Source: Agrobacterium vitis
GTDB taxonomy: Bacteria > Pseudomonadota > Alphaproteobacteria > Rhizobiales > Rhizobiaceae
Direction of reading: 5' to 3'
Assembly: GCF_037039395.1 (NCBI RefSeq)
Contig: NZ_CP146244.1
Coordinates: forward strand, 868,001-932,000
DNA: 64,000 nucleotides
Below the pieces are notes generated by a model. The model saw nothing but the letters and a program-made list of their open reading frames with translations. It made no database searches and was not told where the DNA came from. Both the position numbers and the translations under genes were made by a program. Below, piece after piece: positions 1 through 7,887 of the stretch. Each line of letters begins with the position of its first letter. Within the stretch, counting starts at the first letter, position 1.

Positions 1-772
1 GATGATCGATGTGGCGATGCGCTATGCGGGTGCAGTGCGTATCGATCATGCTGCTGCCATTCAGCGATTGTTCCTGGTGCCAGCCGATATGGGACCGGAG
101 GAGGGGGCCTATGTCGATTATCCCGCCCGAGAGATCCAGGGCGTAATTGCCGAAGCCTCCATGCGCAATCGATGCCTGGTCATCGGCGAGGATCTCGGTC
201 TGGTACCATCGGGACTACGCCAGCAGATGGCGGATGCCAATCTCCTGTCCTATCGCATCCTGTCTTATGAAAGAGACAAGCGCGGCTTTATCGCGCCGGA
301 GAAATATCCGGCCATGGCGCTTGCCTGCGTCTCCACCCACGACCACCAGACGTTGGCGGGTTGGTGGCGCGGCGCCGATATCGAAGCGCGCGCGGCACAT
401 GGTCTGGTGCCGGAAGCGGCAAGTCATCAGGAGCAGGCCGCCCGCATACAGGAACGAGCCGACCTGCTACGGGCCTGTAAGTCAGCCGGGATCGTGTTGC
501 AAGATCACGGTGTCGAACAGCCGGATCTGCATGAGCGCGTCGTGGCCGCCCATCGGTTTATGGCGAAAACCGCCTCCATGCTGGTCTCTGTCCGGCTTGC
601 CGACCTTACCGACGAGGAAAACCCAACCAATATTCCGGGAACCAGCAGCAGCTATCCCAACTGGCAACCGAAACTCTCGGTTGCCTGCGAGGAACTCACC
701 GGGGTCACTCTTTTCAATCGGATCGTCAACGCCGTCCGAGAGGAAAGACCCAAGACAAAGGAAGGAAGGTAG
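1..772 (+). CDS. malQ: 4-alpha-glucanotransferase (amylomaltase), C-terminal part
   Basis: This is the 3' part of a GH77 enzyme, which transfers alpha-1,4-glucan segments between maltodextrins or glycogen in the cytoplasm; the gene starts upstream of the window. The three carboxylates of the GH77 active site can be recognised: the aspartate in VRIDHA, the glutamate in IGEDLG and the aspartate in STHDHQT, followed by the family's GWW. The visible 256 codons cover roughly the last 40% of a typical MalQ. The family usually has THDLPT at the last motif, so THDHQT is a small deviation. The frame is open from the first base and ends at a TAG at 770-772. Rhizobial malQ often sits with glycogen or trehalose genes, but those would lie outside this window. 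Identification is strong; nothing can be said about its promoter. Confidence 0.9.
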   Translation, partial: MIDVAMRYAGAVRIDHAAAIQRLFLVPADMGPEEGAYVDYPAREIQGVIAEASMRNRCLVIGEDLGLVPSGLRQQMADANLLSYRILSYERDKRGFIAPEKYPAMALACVSTHDHQTLAGWWRGADIEARAAHGLVPEAASHQEQAARIQERADLLRACKSAGIVLQDHGVEQPDLHERVVAAHRFMAKTASMLVSVRLADLTDEENPTNIPGTSSSYPNWQPKLSVACEELTGVTLFNRIVNAVREERPKTKEGR

Positions 773-1236
773 AGGTGGGCAGGTGAAAACTGGTCGCCGG
801 TTTTCTCGAAAGCCAGACTCAAACATCCAGACCGACTGCCTTTGGAAACGTGGTGGAATGAACCTGGATCTGACCGTGATTTAATGCCCCTAGATATTCA
901 GGGGTTGGTTATTGAACCCAATGATGGCCGCGATGGAAACCGCTATTCCCGAGGGTATTTCAGCAGAAAAAACGCATAAATGCTTGCCGCTTTGGCCGCT
1001 TTCCTGTAGATAATTCCCCGTTCGGGTATTTATGATCCCGGAGACTGGACTGATTGTATCTCCGCGCTTAATCTTCTGGATTGCTCGGCTTTGGGGGCTT
1101 AACCTCCGCTGGTAGACGTCTTTTCCCCGTTATCGCGACTTACCGACCTGTCTCTTCGCGAAGGGACGATGCATGCTTTGTCCGGCCGCCGCCGGGCGTG
1201 GCGAAACTAAAAACTCAAGGGATAAGGACTTCTCCC
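773..1236. other. Intergenic region with the cold-shock gene leader
   Basis: This stretch of 464 bases has no convincing coding frame. A short hairpin (CCCCT...AGGGG, 887-905) just after malQ could end its transcript, but it has no clear T-run. The second half is probably the transcribed 5' leader of the cold shock gene. It is C/T-rich and contains GC-rich stems such as the one around 1184-1202. A long leader is usual for cspA-type genes, but I cannot fold it reliably by eye. Confidence 0.5.
984..1014 (+). promoter_or_regulatory. Possible sigma70 promoter of the cold shock gene
   Basis: TTGCCG (984-989) is followed 17 bases later by TAGATA, or 19 bases later by the better GATAAT (1009-1014). 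If used, the transcript would start near 1021 and carry a leader of about 215 bases, in keeping with cspA-like genes. The match is only moderate and other starts are possible. Confidence 0.3.
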
Positions 1237-1449
1237 ATGGCCATCAAGGGCACCGTAAAATTCTTCAATCAGGACAAGGGCTTCGGCTTCATCACTCCAG
1301 AAGGCGGCGCGAAGGACGTTTTCGTTCACATTTCCGCTCTCCAGGCTGCTGGCATCCAGACGCTTCGTGATGGCCAGGAAGTTACCTTCGACACCGAAGC
1401 TGACCGCATGGGCAAGGGCCCGAAGGCTGTAAACATCCGCGCTGCGTGA
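1237..1449 (+). CDS. cspA: Cold shock protein, CspA family
   Basis: This 70-residue single cold-shock domain binds single-stranded nucleic acid and acts as an RNA chaperone. The protein begins [11 protein letters not shown]. It carries the two RNA-binding motifs, RNP1 as KGFGFI (residues about 16-21) and RNP2 as VFVHIS (about 31-36), and its length is exactly that of the family. The ATG at 1237 is preceded by a purine-rich AAGGGATAAGGA stretch and is the only start compatible with the domain; the frame stays open upstream, but that part (MLGFGG...) has no similarity to the family. An intrinsic terminator follows within 40 bases, so the gene is monocistronic. Rhizobia have several csp paralogues, and the sequence cannot show whether this one is cold-induced. 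Confidence 0.93.
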   Translation: MAIKGTVKFFNQDKGFGFITPEGGAKDVFVHISALQAAGIQTLRDGQEVTFDTEADRMGKGPKAVNIRAA

Positions 1450-1485
1450 TTGTTTCGCCTCCGTCCTTCACGGCGGATGATTTTG

Positions 1486-1515
1486 AACGGCGTTCCGCAA
1501 GGAGCGCCGTTTTGC
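1486..1515 (+). terminator. Rho-independent terminator of cspA
   Basis: An 11-bp stem (AACGGCGTTCC against GGAGCGCCGTT, one G-U pair on the plus-strand RNA) with a GCAA tetraloop is followed by TTTGCGTTTATT. It lies 36 bases after the cspA stop codon. Confidence 0.8.
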
Positions 1516-1577
1516 GTTTATTGCGTCTGGTTTTCATCCCTTCGATGAGGAGTGCGCAAAAAATCTGAAGCAAGACT

Positions 1578-2603
1578 TCAGGCGGCCCGCACAGGCCCAG
1601 CATCGATATCCACCGCAGCAAAGGCCGCCGCGATGACATCAGGGCCAGCCCCCGGTTTGGGTGCGTCAGCCGAAAGGATCTGGCGAAAGCGCCGCGCCCC
1701 GGCATAGCCCTGAAACAGCCCGACCATATGGCGGGTCAGATGCACCAGACGTCCGCCTTCGGCGATGTGGCGGGCGGCATAGTCCATCATCGCATCGCGA
1801 ACGAGGTCCATGTTTTGAGCCTTGACGGGTGCGCCATAAATGCGCGCGTCGACTTCGGTCAGCATCGTGGCATTGTTATAGGCAGCACGGCCGACCATTA
1901 CGCCATCCATGACCTGCAAATGCGCGCTGGCCTGATCCAGATCGGTAATACCGCCATTAATTCCAAGAAACAGATCGGGGTTTTCCTGTTTCATCAGGTG
2001 AACCAGCGGATAATCCAGTGGCGGAATATCACGGTTTTCCTTGGGGCTGAGGCCCTGTAGCCAGGCCTTGCGTGCATGAATCCACAGGGCATCCGCACCA
2101 GCGCCGATCATCCGTTTGATGAAATCCGGCAGAACGTCACCCGGTTCCTGGTCATCGACGCCGATCCGGCATTTGACGGTGACGGGAACGTTGGAAGCCG
2201 CTTTCATTGCCTGGATACAGGCTTCGACGGTTTGCGGTTCGCGCATCAGGCAGGCACCGAAGGTTCCGGCCTGGACCCTGTCCGATGGACAGCCGACATT
2301 CAGGTTGATTTCGTCATAGCCCCAGTCATTGGCAATCCGCACGGCTTCCGCCAGCTTATGCGGATCGGAGCCGCCAAGTTGCAGTGCCAACGGGTGTTCG
2401 CTGGCGTCAAAAGCCAGCAGGCGCTCCCGCTTCCCATGCAGAATGGCATCGGCGACGATCATTTCCGTATAGAGCAGCGCATGGCGGGTCAGCAAACGAT
2501 GAAACCGCCGGCAAAACGTGTCCGTCCAGTCGATCATCGGGGCAACGGCGAAGATTTTATGGGAGCGATCACCGGGTTTCAGCGGCTCAAGCGGCTGTTG
2601 CAT
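1578..2603 (-). CDS. dusA: tRNA-dihydrouridine(20/20a) synthase
   Basis: This FMN- and NADPH-dependent enzyme reduces uridine to dihydrouridine in the tRNA D-loop. The 341-residue protein has the Dus TIM barrel: an N-terminal APMIDWTD flavin motif (residues 21-28), the catalytic Cys105 in NVGCPSDRVQ, and GINGGI in the phosphate-binding part. The YTEMIV, WIHAR and DGVMVGRAAY stretches are typical of the DusA branch rather than DusB. The length is normal for DusA. The ATG at 2601-2603 lies inside the end of the upstream gene (17-base overlap), so the two are probably cotranscribed and translationally coupled. No hairpin is obvious between its stop and the cspA terminator on the other strand. 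Confidence 0.95.
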   Translation of the reverse strand: MQQPLEPLKPGDRSHKIFAVAPMIDWTDTFCRRFHRLLTRHALLYTEMIVADAILHGKRERLLAFDASEHPLALQLGGSDPHKLAEAVRIANDWGYDEINLNVGCPSDRVQAGTFGACLMREPQTVEACIQAMKAASNVPVTVKCRIGVDDQEPGDVLPDFIKRMIGAGADALWIHARKAWLQGLSPKENRDIPPLDYPLVHLMKQENPDLFLGINGGITDLDQASAHLQVMDGVMVGRAAYNNATMLTEVDARIYGAPVKAQNMDLVRDAMMDYAARHIAEGGRLVHLTRHMVGLFQGYAGARRFRQILSADAPKPGAGPDVIAAAFAAVDIDAGPVRAA

Positions 2604-3633
2604 CGTTACACGCTCTCTGGATGAAGTGGTAAAGCAGAAGATCGACTTCCAGAAGATGCTGAACGCGGCTGATTTTTCTCAGCACATCGGCCAGTTGATG
2701 GATGGTCTCCACGGGTGGTTTCATCTGCACCACATTTTCCGGCACGCCCAGGGTTGCCGCAATCAGCTTTGGATAACTGGTGTCGTCCTGTCCGGGATCG
2801 AAAACAGTAAACTGCGATAGAGCGTCGAGGGCCTTGGTTACGTCATCAAGAGAGGGGACGTCGGTCGGGTTTGCCGCAACCAGCTGATGGGTAAAGGGAG
2901 AGGCCAGCAGGTTCAGGGTTTCTTTCGGCGCGTGGCGGATGGCAGTGATAACCGCCTCTTCATCCTGAAAAGCCAAGCCTTCGAACAGGTTCATGACAGG
3001 CTTGAACAGCAATTTATCGCGCGGTGAAACGAAGGAAAACTCGTGCTTGTTGGATCGGCTGAACACGATTATTCGCGTCGCCAACTCATAGAAGGGATCA
3101 CGCAAGGCAATCATCGTCGTGTCGATATTGTAGCCGATGTAAACCAGATAGGCTTTCAGCAGAATCCGGCCCGAAACATACACTGAAGGCTGGTGAATGA
3201 TCTCAAGCATCTGGCGAACCGTTTCAAAACCGAAACGCTCAACGCCACATTCGAAAAACTGGAAATAGGGTTTTACCCCCAGATCCAGCTCTCTATGAGG
3301 CAAATAGGCGGTTTCGATCCGCAAGACTTTTTTGGGAATATACTCTGGCTGGGCTCGCCGGTAGATGATGAGCTTCGTTTCAGGATCGTAAATTTCCAGC
3401 TTCGATGCGGTGCTGATGCCCGGAATATTATCTTCGTTCAGCACGAAGCCAACATTTCCGGTCTCGTGAGCGCCTTGAGCACGAGCACCATCAACGTAAA
3501 CCCACGGCAAGACTTCGGTTTCCCTGTCCTCGTCGTTCAGCCGGACGCGAATGCTGGGTTTCGTGGAAAAGCCGTCAGGGACAATATAGCCCTGTATCTC
3601 CGCTCCAGTATCTTGGTAAACGCAGAAATTCAT
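2587..3633 (-). CDS. Conserved hypothetical protein, function unknown
   Basis: A 348-residue soluble protein with no signal peptide and no hydrophobic membrane stretch; I do not recognise its family. The N-terminal ~110 residues are rich in beta-strand-like sequence (VCYQDTGAEIQGY-like opening, VRLNDEDRETEVLPWVYVDG). The middle and C-terminal parts look helical and repeat-like (DDVTKALDALSQF, IHQLADVLRKISRVQHLL). It has only two cysteines. Codon use and base composition match its neighbours, so it does not look like recent transfer. It starts at an ATG at 3631-3633 and its stop lies within dusA, suggesting an operon with the tRNA-modifying enzyme. A link to tRNA or translation is only a guess from that position. 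Confidence 0.8.
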   Translation of the reverse strand: MNFCVYQDTGAEIQGYIVPDGFSTKPSIRVRLNDEDRETEVLPWVYVDGARAQGAHETGNVGFVLNEDNIPGISTASKLEIYDPETKLIIYRRAQPEYIPKKVLRIETAYLPHRELDLGVKPYFQFFECGVERFGFETVRQMLEIIHQPSVYVSGRILLKAYLVYIGYNIDTTMIALRDPFYELATRIIVFSRSNKHEFSFVSPRDKLLFKPVMNLFEGLAFQDEEAVITAIRHAPKETLNLLASPFTHQLVAANPTDVPSLDDVTKALDALSQFTVFDPGQDDTSYPKLIAATLGVPENVVQMKPPVETIHQLADVLRKISRVQHLLEVDLLLYHFIQRACNDATAA

Positions 3634-3778
3634 TTATTTACGGGCATCTCTCGTTATCATGGCACTCTGTAACACGAAGGCATTGAAGATGGGGACCAGA
3701 TCCTTGCCTTCAGATATTCGCAAACGGAATACGAAAGATCATTCAATGATCTTTTCGTATAAGAGCCAATTTTAATTC

Positions 3779-3806
3779 CGTCCAGCCTTACTCGGCAGGC
3801 TGGACG
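3779..3806 (-). terminator. Inverted repeat, probable terminator of the ThuA-Gfo operon
   Basis: A perfect 9-bp stem (CGTCCAGCC / GGCTGGACG) with a 10-base loop lies 47 bases after the minus-strand oxidoreductase. On the minus strand it is followed by GAATTAAAATT, a weak A/T tract. The opposite gene start at 3633 points away, so it most likely serves the minus-strand operon. Confidence 0.55.
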
Positions 3807-3852
3807 TGATGACAGGTATGACGTCGCCTCAAAAGCCAGGCAATCCGTGTGG

Positions 3853-4953
3853 TCAACCTGATGATACCGCAGCCAGCGACGGTGCCGCATCGAAATGGCG
3901 AACGGAATGCTCGCGCCGCTCCAACTCGGTCACTATGGCCAGATCCAGCACTTTTTGCAGGTCCGCGGCGTGGCGGAAGTCGGGCTCCCGGGTCTTGCCC
4001 TCCTGGACCGCGGCAACGAAGCGTTGGTAATTGGTGGCAACAGTGCCGGCATCCAGTTCCGTCCAGATGCCTTTTTCCACATCGTCACCCATGCAGGCCC
4101 GTAATGTATTGCCGGTCGGCGTGTGTGTCACCTCCAAGGCACCCTTGTCACCATGCATGCGCAGGCGCAATTCGTTGAGGTGGCCGGTCGCCCAGCGCGA
4201 GGCATGCACGACGCCAATGGCACCATTGCTGAATTCCGCCGTCATGGTGAAACTGTCATTGGCATCGAGATCATAGTCGCCAATCCGGTTGCCCGGCGCT
4301 TTCTCGAATGTCTTCAACCGGGCAAAAATATGCTCGACATCGGTTGCCGCGCCGTAGCCGGCAAAATCGAGAATATGAATGCCGACATCGCCCAGCACGC
4401 CGTTCGAGCCATGCTTGGTGGACAGCCGCCAGAGCCACTGGTCCTCGGTCGCCCAGTCGCCCCAGGCTTTGGACACCAGCCAGCTTTGCAGATAGGAGGC
4501 CTCGATGTGGCGGACCTTGCCGATTTCGCCAGCCAGGACGATCTGCCGGGCCTTTTGCACCGGTGCGACATTGCGATAGGTCAGGTTGACCATGTTGACC
4601 AGCCCGGCGGCACTGGCTTTGCGGGCCATCTCGTCGGCTTTTTCAAAGCTTTCCGCCAGCGGCTTTTCGCAGAACACATGCTTGCCCGCCGCGATCAATT
4701 GCAGTGTCGTCGGGTAATGCACCCGGTCTGGCGTGACATTGGCGACGGCATCGAACTCACCCCAGGCAAGGGCGTCGTCCAGCGAGGTAAATGTATTGGC
4801 AATATCATGGCGCAGCGCAAAACCACGCACCTTGGCGATATCGACATCGACGGCGCCGACCAGTTGCGCGTCGCTATTGGTGGCAAACTCGATGGCATGA
4901 CGGTTCGCCATGCCACCGGTGCCGAGAATGAGAATACGGACGGGTTTGTTCAT
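3853..4953 (-). CDS. Gfo/Idh/MocA-family oxidoreductase
   Basis: An NAD(P)-dependent sugar or cyclitol dehydrogenase of 366 residues. The Rossmann motif [15 protein letters not shown] is at residues 8-22 and the CEKPLAES motif, whose lysine is catalytic in this family, near residue 95. [14 protein letters not shown] stretch supplies the usual Asp/His pair. The gene overlaps the upstream ThuA-like gene by ATGA (4950-4953), so the two are translated together. In Agrobacterium and Sinorhizobium, ThuA and the Gfo-type ThuB work together on trehalose through 3-keto sugars. That pairing suggests oxidation of a disaccharide or glycoside here, but the substrate is not shown by the sequence. One of four such enzymes in this island. 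Confidence 0.9.
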   Translation of the reverse strand: MNKPVRILILGTGGMANRHAIEFATNSDAQLVGAVDVDIAKVRGFALRHDIANTFTSLDDALAWGEFDAVANVTPDRVHYPTTLQLIAAGKHVFCEKPLAESFEKADEMARKASAAGLVNMVNLTYRNVAPVQKARQIVLAGEIGKVRHIEASYLQSWLVSKAWGDWATEDQWLWRLSTKHGSNGVLGDVGIHILDFAGYGAATDVEHIFARLKTFEKAPGNRIGDYDLDANDSFTMTAEFSNGAIGVVHASRWATGHLNELRLRMHGDKGALEVTHTPTGNTLRACMGDDVEKGIWTELDAGTVATNYQRFVAAVQEGKTREPDFRHAADLQKVLDLAIVTELERREHSVRHFDAAPSLAAVSSG

Positions 4954-5735
4954 CGATATCCGGCCTCCCCGGCCTTATGCAATTTCGGACCCCGTTCCTG
5001 GATCGGCTCGAGCGCCTGATCGACCGGCACATTCGGGGCATCATGAATGGATTTCAGCGCCGGGCGTGGATTATACGCCCATTTCACAGCGTTGCAGATC
5101 ACCTGTTGTATCGTTTCGTTATGATAGGTCGGGTAGGTTTCGTGGCCGGGACGGAAGTAGAAAATATTGCCGGCGCCGCGCCGCCAGGTCAGGCCGGACC
5201 TAAAAATCTCTCCGCCGGAAAACCAGGAGATGAACACGGTTTCCAGCGGCTCCGGCACGGAAAAGAACTCGCCGTACATTTCCTCGTTTTCCAGCACGAA
5301 CTGTTCGGGTATGCCAGCCGCGATCGGGTGGCCGGGATTGACGGTCCAGACCCGCTCGCGCTCGCCGGCCTCACGCCATTTCAACGCGCAGGGCGTGCCC
5401 ATCAGCCGTTTGAACGGCTTGGCGAAATGGCCGGAATGCAGGACGATCAGGCCCATGCCTTCATGGACGCGGGCGACAACCCGCTCGACGATCTCGTCGC
5501 GGACGCTGCCGTGATCCTTGTGGCCCCACCAGATCAGCACGTCGGTCTGCTCAAGGCGCTCGGCGCTAAGGCCATGCTCGGGCTCCTGCAAGGTTGCGGT
5601 CGTGGCATCGATGTCGCTGTCGCGGTTCAAAGCCTTGGCGATGGCTGTATGCATGCCTTCCGGATAAAGATTTCCCACCACTTCATTGAGGTGCTCATGA
5701 ATGTTCTCACCCCAGACAACCGTCTTGATCGTCAC
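4950..5735 (-). CDS. ThuA-like domain protein (trehalose-utilisation type)
   Basis: A 261-residue protein of the ThuA/DUF1080-associated family, whose fold resembles class I glutamine amidotransferases. Family features include [12 protein letters not shown] (about residues 86-97), [14 protein letters not shown] (about 116-129) and the C-terminal [13 protein letters not shown] stretch. ThuA proteins are needed for use of trehalose and related sugars, in concert with a Gfo-type oxidase. The start is a GTG at 5733-5735. It is the first gene of a minus-strand pair with the oxidoreductase that overlaps its stop, and it diverges from the GntR gene at 6025, which is the obvious candidate regulator. 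Family assignment is secure; the substrate is unknown. Confidence 0.88.
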   Translation of the reverse strand: MTIKTVVWGENIHEHLNEVVGNLYPEGMHTAIAKALNRDSDIDATTATLQEPEHGLSAERLEQTDVLIWWGHKDHGSVRDEIVERVVARVHEGMGLIVLHSGHFAKPFKRLMGTPCALKWREAGERERVWTVNPGHPIAAGIPEQFVLENEEMYGEFFSVPEPLETVFISWFSGGEIFRSGLTWRRGAGNIFYFRPGHETYPTYHNETIQQVICNAVKWAYNPRPALKSIHDAPNVPVDQALEPIQERGPKLHKAGEAGYR

Positions 5736-5905
5736 GCGCTTCTCCTATCGGTTGAAATTTCCATCCGTGAAAAATCCGCAGCCTGATGGCTGCAAGCCCC
5801 CATTTGTCCGTCGCCGGCTTCCCTTGGTGCCGTTTCCCCCTGTGACACCGCGTCCAATGCCCAAATCATCGACGATAAGGCACCGAATATATTGACGCAT
5901 CTTAG

Positions 5906-5919
5906 TGCCAAGCTTGGCA
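5906..5919. promoter_or_regulatory. Perfect 14-bp palindrome, possible operator
   Basis: TGCCAAGCTTGGCA lies in the 289-base divergent space between the ThuA gene and the GntR gene. A site here could control both transcripts. Two-fold symmetry and location are the only support; no second copy was found in the island. Confidence 0.35.
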
Positions 5920-6024
5920 ATTTCGAGACGATGAAACGTTCCATCCTTCCAGAAAGTTGGATGCCAGATCATCAAATCAAGTGGGACAAATGCAATTCGG
6001 GATTTTTTCGGCGAAAATGATAGA

Positions 6025-6771
6025 TTGAGTGAATCAGCAGCAATCGGGAACAGGCTTTTGGACGATAAAACGGTCGGCACGGAAAAACCAACCCATAGGC
6101 GTGGCTATGGGGTCTCGACGGTCTATGAGACCTTGCGCAACGAGATCATCGAGCTGACGCTGGCGCCCGGCAGTCCTGTCGATGAGCAGCAATTGTCCGA
6201 TCGCTTTTCCCTGTCACGCACGCCGATCCGCGAAGCCTTGGTGCGGCTTGCCGCCGAAGGGCTGATCACCACGCTGACCAACCGCGCCACCATCGTCTCT
6301 TCCATCGACTTTATGGGCCTCTCGGAATTTTTCGATGCGCTGACCTTGATGTACCGGGTGACGACACGGCTTGCCGCGCTCAACCACACGCCTGATCATA
6401 TCGAGCAGATCCGCCGGTTTCAGGAGGTTTTTGCGCAGGCGGTCGAAAGGCGCGATGTGCTAGCAATGATCGCCAGCAATCGGGATTTCCACGTTGCCAT
6501 CGCACGGGCGGGTAAAAACCGCTATTACGAGGACCTGTTCACGCGGTTGCTGGATGAGGGCCGCCGGATTCTCCGGCTCTATTATTCATCCTTCAACGAT
6601 GTGCTGCCAAGGCAATATGTTACCGAGCATGAAGACATGATCCAAGCGATCATCGAGCGCGATGCCGAGCGCTCCGATGCCCTGGCCACCGCCCATGCTG
6701 ACCAGATCGTGCGGCAGATCCGCTCCTATATCACCGCCGATGGACGCCACTCCGTAAATCTCAAGCTTTGA
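6025..6771 (+). CDS. GntR-family transcriptional regulator (FadR/FCD type)
   Basis: A 248-residue repressor-like protein. A winged helix-turn-helix occupies about residues 28-95, with VYETLRNEIIELTLAPGS and LSRTPIREALVRLAAEGL as its hallmark parts. An all-helical FCD ligand-binding domain fills about residues 100-235, including the NRDFHVAIARA metal/ligand motif and a late histidine pair (TEHEDMIQAI, ATAHADQI). The start used is a TTG at 6025; the frame is also open a little upstream and the true start could differ, but the DNA-binding domain is complete. It lies between divergent catabolic genes and upstream of an aldolase gene in the same direction, so it is the likely local regulator responding to a sugar acid or related intermediate. 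Palindromes at 5906 and 12570 are candidate targets. Confidence 0.9.
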   Translation: MSESAAIGNRLLDDKTVGTEKPTHRRGYGVSTVYETLRNEIIELTLAPGSPVDEQQLSDRFSLSRTPIREALVRLAAEGLITTLTNRATIVSSIDFMGLSEFFDALTLMYRVTTRLAALNHTPDHIEQIRRFQEVFAQAVERRDVLAMIASNRDFHVAIARAGKNRYYEDLFTRLLDEGRRILRLYYSSFNDVLPRQYVTEHEDMIQAIIERDAERSDALATAHADQIVRQIRSYITADGRHSVNLKL

Positions 6772-6916
6772 TTCCGCAGTCGATCTCAAGACGAGAAGGA
6801 GTTTTGCGGGCTGGCGCATTGTATTTTATTTGTCGACAGGACGTCATGAAGATGGTAGTTCGCTTCCATTGGCTCTGGACCGCGCCCTTTGCCTGCGGTT
6901 AATCTGGGAGAATTCG

Positions 6917-7858
6917 ATGACCCAACTGGTTTTCAAGGGATGCATTCCCGCTTTGATGACGCCTTGCAAGGCGGACCGAACCCCCGATTTCGACGGGCTG
7001 GTTCGCAAGGGCAAAGAGCTTGTCGGTCTGGGCATGTCGGGCGTGGTCTATTGCGGATCGATGGGTGATTGGCCGCTGCTGAGCGATGAACAGCGCCAGG
7101 AAGGCGTGCGCCGGCTGGTTGAGGCCGGTGTGCCGACCGTGGTTGGAACCGGTGCGATCAACACCCGCTCAGCCGTCAGCCACGCCGCCCATGCGGCGAA
7201 AGTCGGGGCAAGCGGCCTGATGGTGATCCCTCGCGTCCTGTCGCGCGGGTCTTCGATTGCCGCCCAGCGCGACCATTTTTCCGCTGTTCTGGAGGCGGGC
7301 AAGGATTTGCCCTCGGTGATCTATAACAGCCCCTATTATGGCTTTGCGACACGCGCCGACCTGTTTTTCCAGCTGCGCGCCCGCTTTTCCAACCTGATCG
7401 GGTTCAAGGAATTCGGTGGCAAGGGTGACATGACCTATGCGGCTGAAAACATCACCTCCGGCGATGACGGACTGATCCTGATGGTCGGCGTCGATACCGG
7501 CGTCTATCACGGCTTCGTCAATTGCGGCGCGGCTGGCGCGATCACCGGGATCGGCAATGCTTTGCCAAGAGAGGTTCTGCACCTGTTGGCTCTCTGCAAA
7601 GAGGCGGCCACGGGCGACCCGCGGGCCCGCCGCGAAGCCAAGGAGTTAGAAGAGGCGCTGATGGTGCTTTCGACCTATGACGAAGGCCCGGACCTGGTGC
7701 TGCACTATAAATATGTTATGGTCCTGAATGGCGAGACCGAATATACGCTGCATTTCAACGAGACCGACGCTTTGAGTTCCTCGCAGCGCGCCCATCTGGA
7801 AAATCAGTATGCGCTGTTCAAGTCCTGGTACGAAGCCCGTTACCCCAGCCAGCGGTGA
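6917..7858 (+). CDS. Dihydrodipicolinate synthase/N-acetylneuraminate lyase family aldolase
   Basis: A 313-residue class I aldolase or dehydratase with the DapA TIM barrel. The Schiff-base lysine is Lys164 in IGFKEFGG, and the partner tyrosine is Tyr136 in IYNSPYYGF. CGSMGDWPLL replaces the usual G-T-T-G-E substrate-carboxylate motif, which argues against true DapA and for a catabolic member acting on a 2-keto sugar acid. The ATG at 6917 has CTGGGAG at good spacing; a longer reading from 6830 lacks family similarity at its start. It follows the GntR gene by 145 bases in the same direction and probably carries out a late step of the pathway encoded in this island. The exact substrate cannot be assigned. 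Confidence 0.88.
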   Translation: MTQLVFKGCIPALMTPCKADRTPDFDGLVRKGKELVGLGMSGVVYCGSMGDWPLLSDEQRQEGVRRLVEAGVPTVVGTGAINTRSAVSHAAHAAKVGASGLMVIPRVLSRGSSIAAQRDHFSAVLEAGKDLPSVIYNSPYYGFATRADLFFQLRARFSNLIGFKEFGGKGDMTYAAENITSGDDGLILMVGVDTGVYHGFVNCGAAGAITGIGNALPREVLHLLALCKEAATGDPRARREAKELEEALMVLSTYDEGPDLVLHYKYVMVLNGETEYTLHFNETDALSSSQRAHLENQYALFKSWYEARYPSQR

Positions 7859-7887
7859 GGGTTTGTTTTAGAGTTTGAAGCCGCCCC

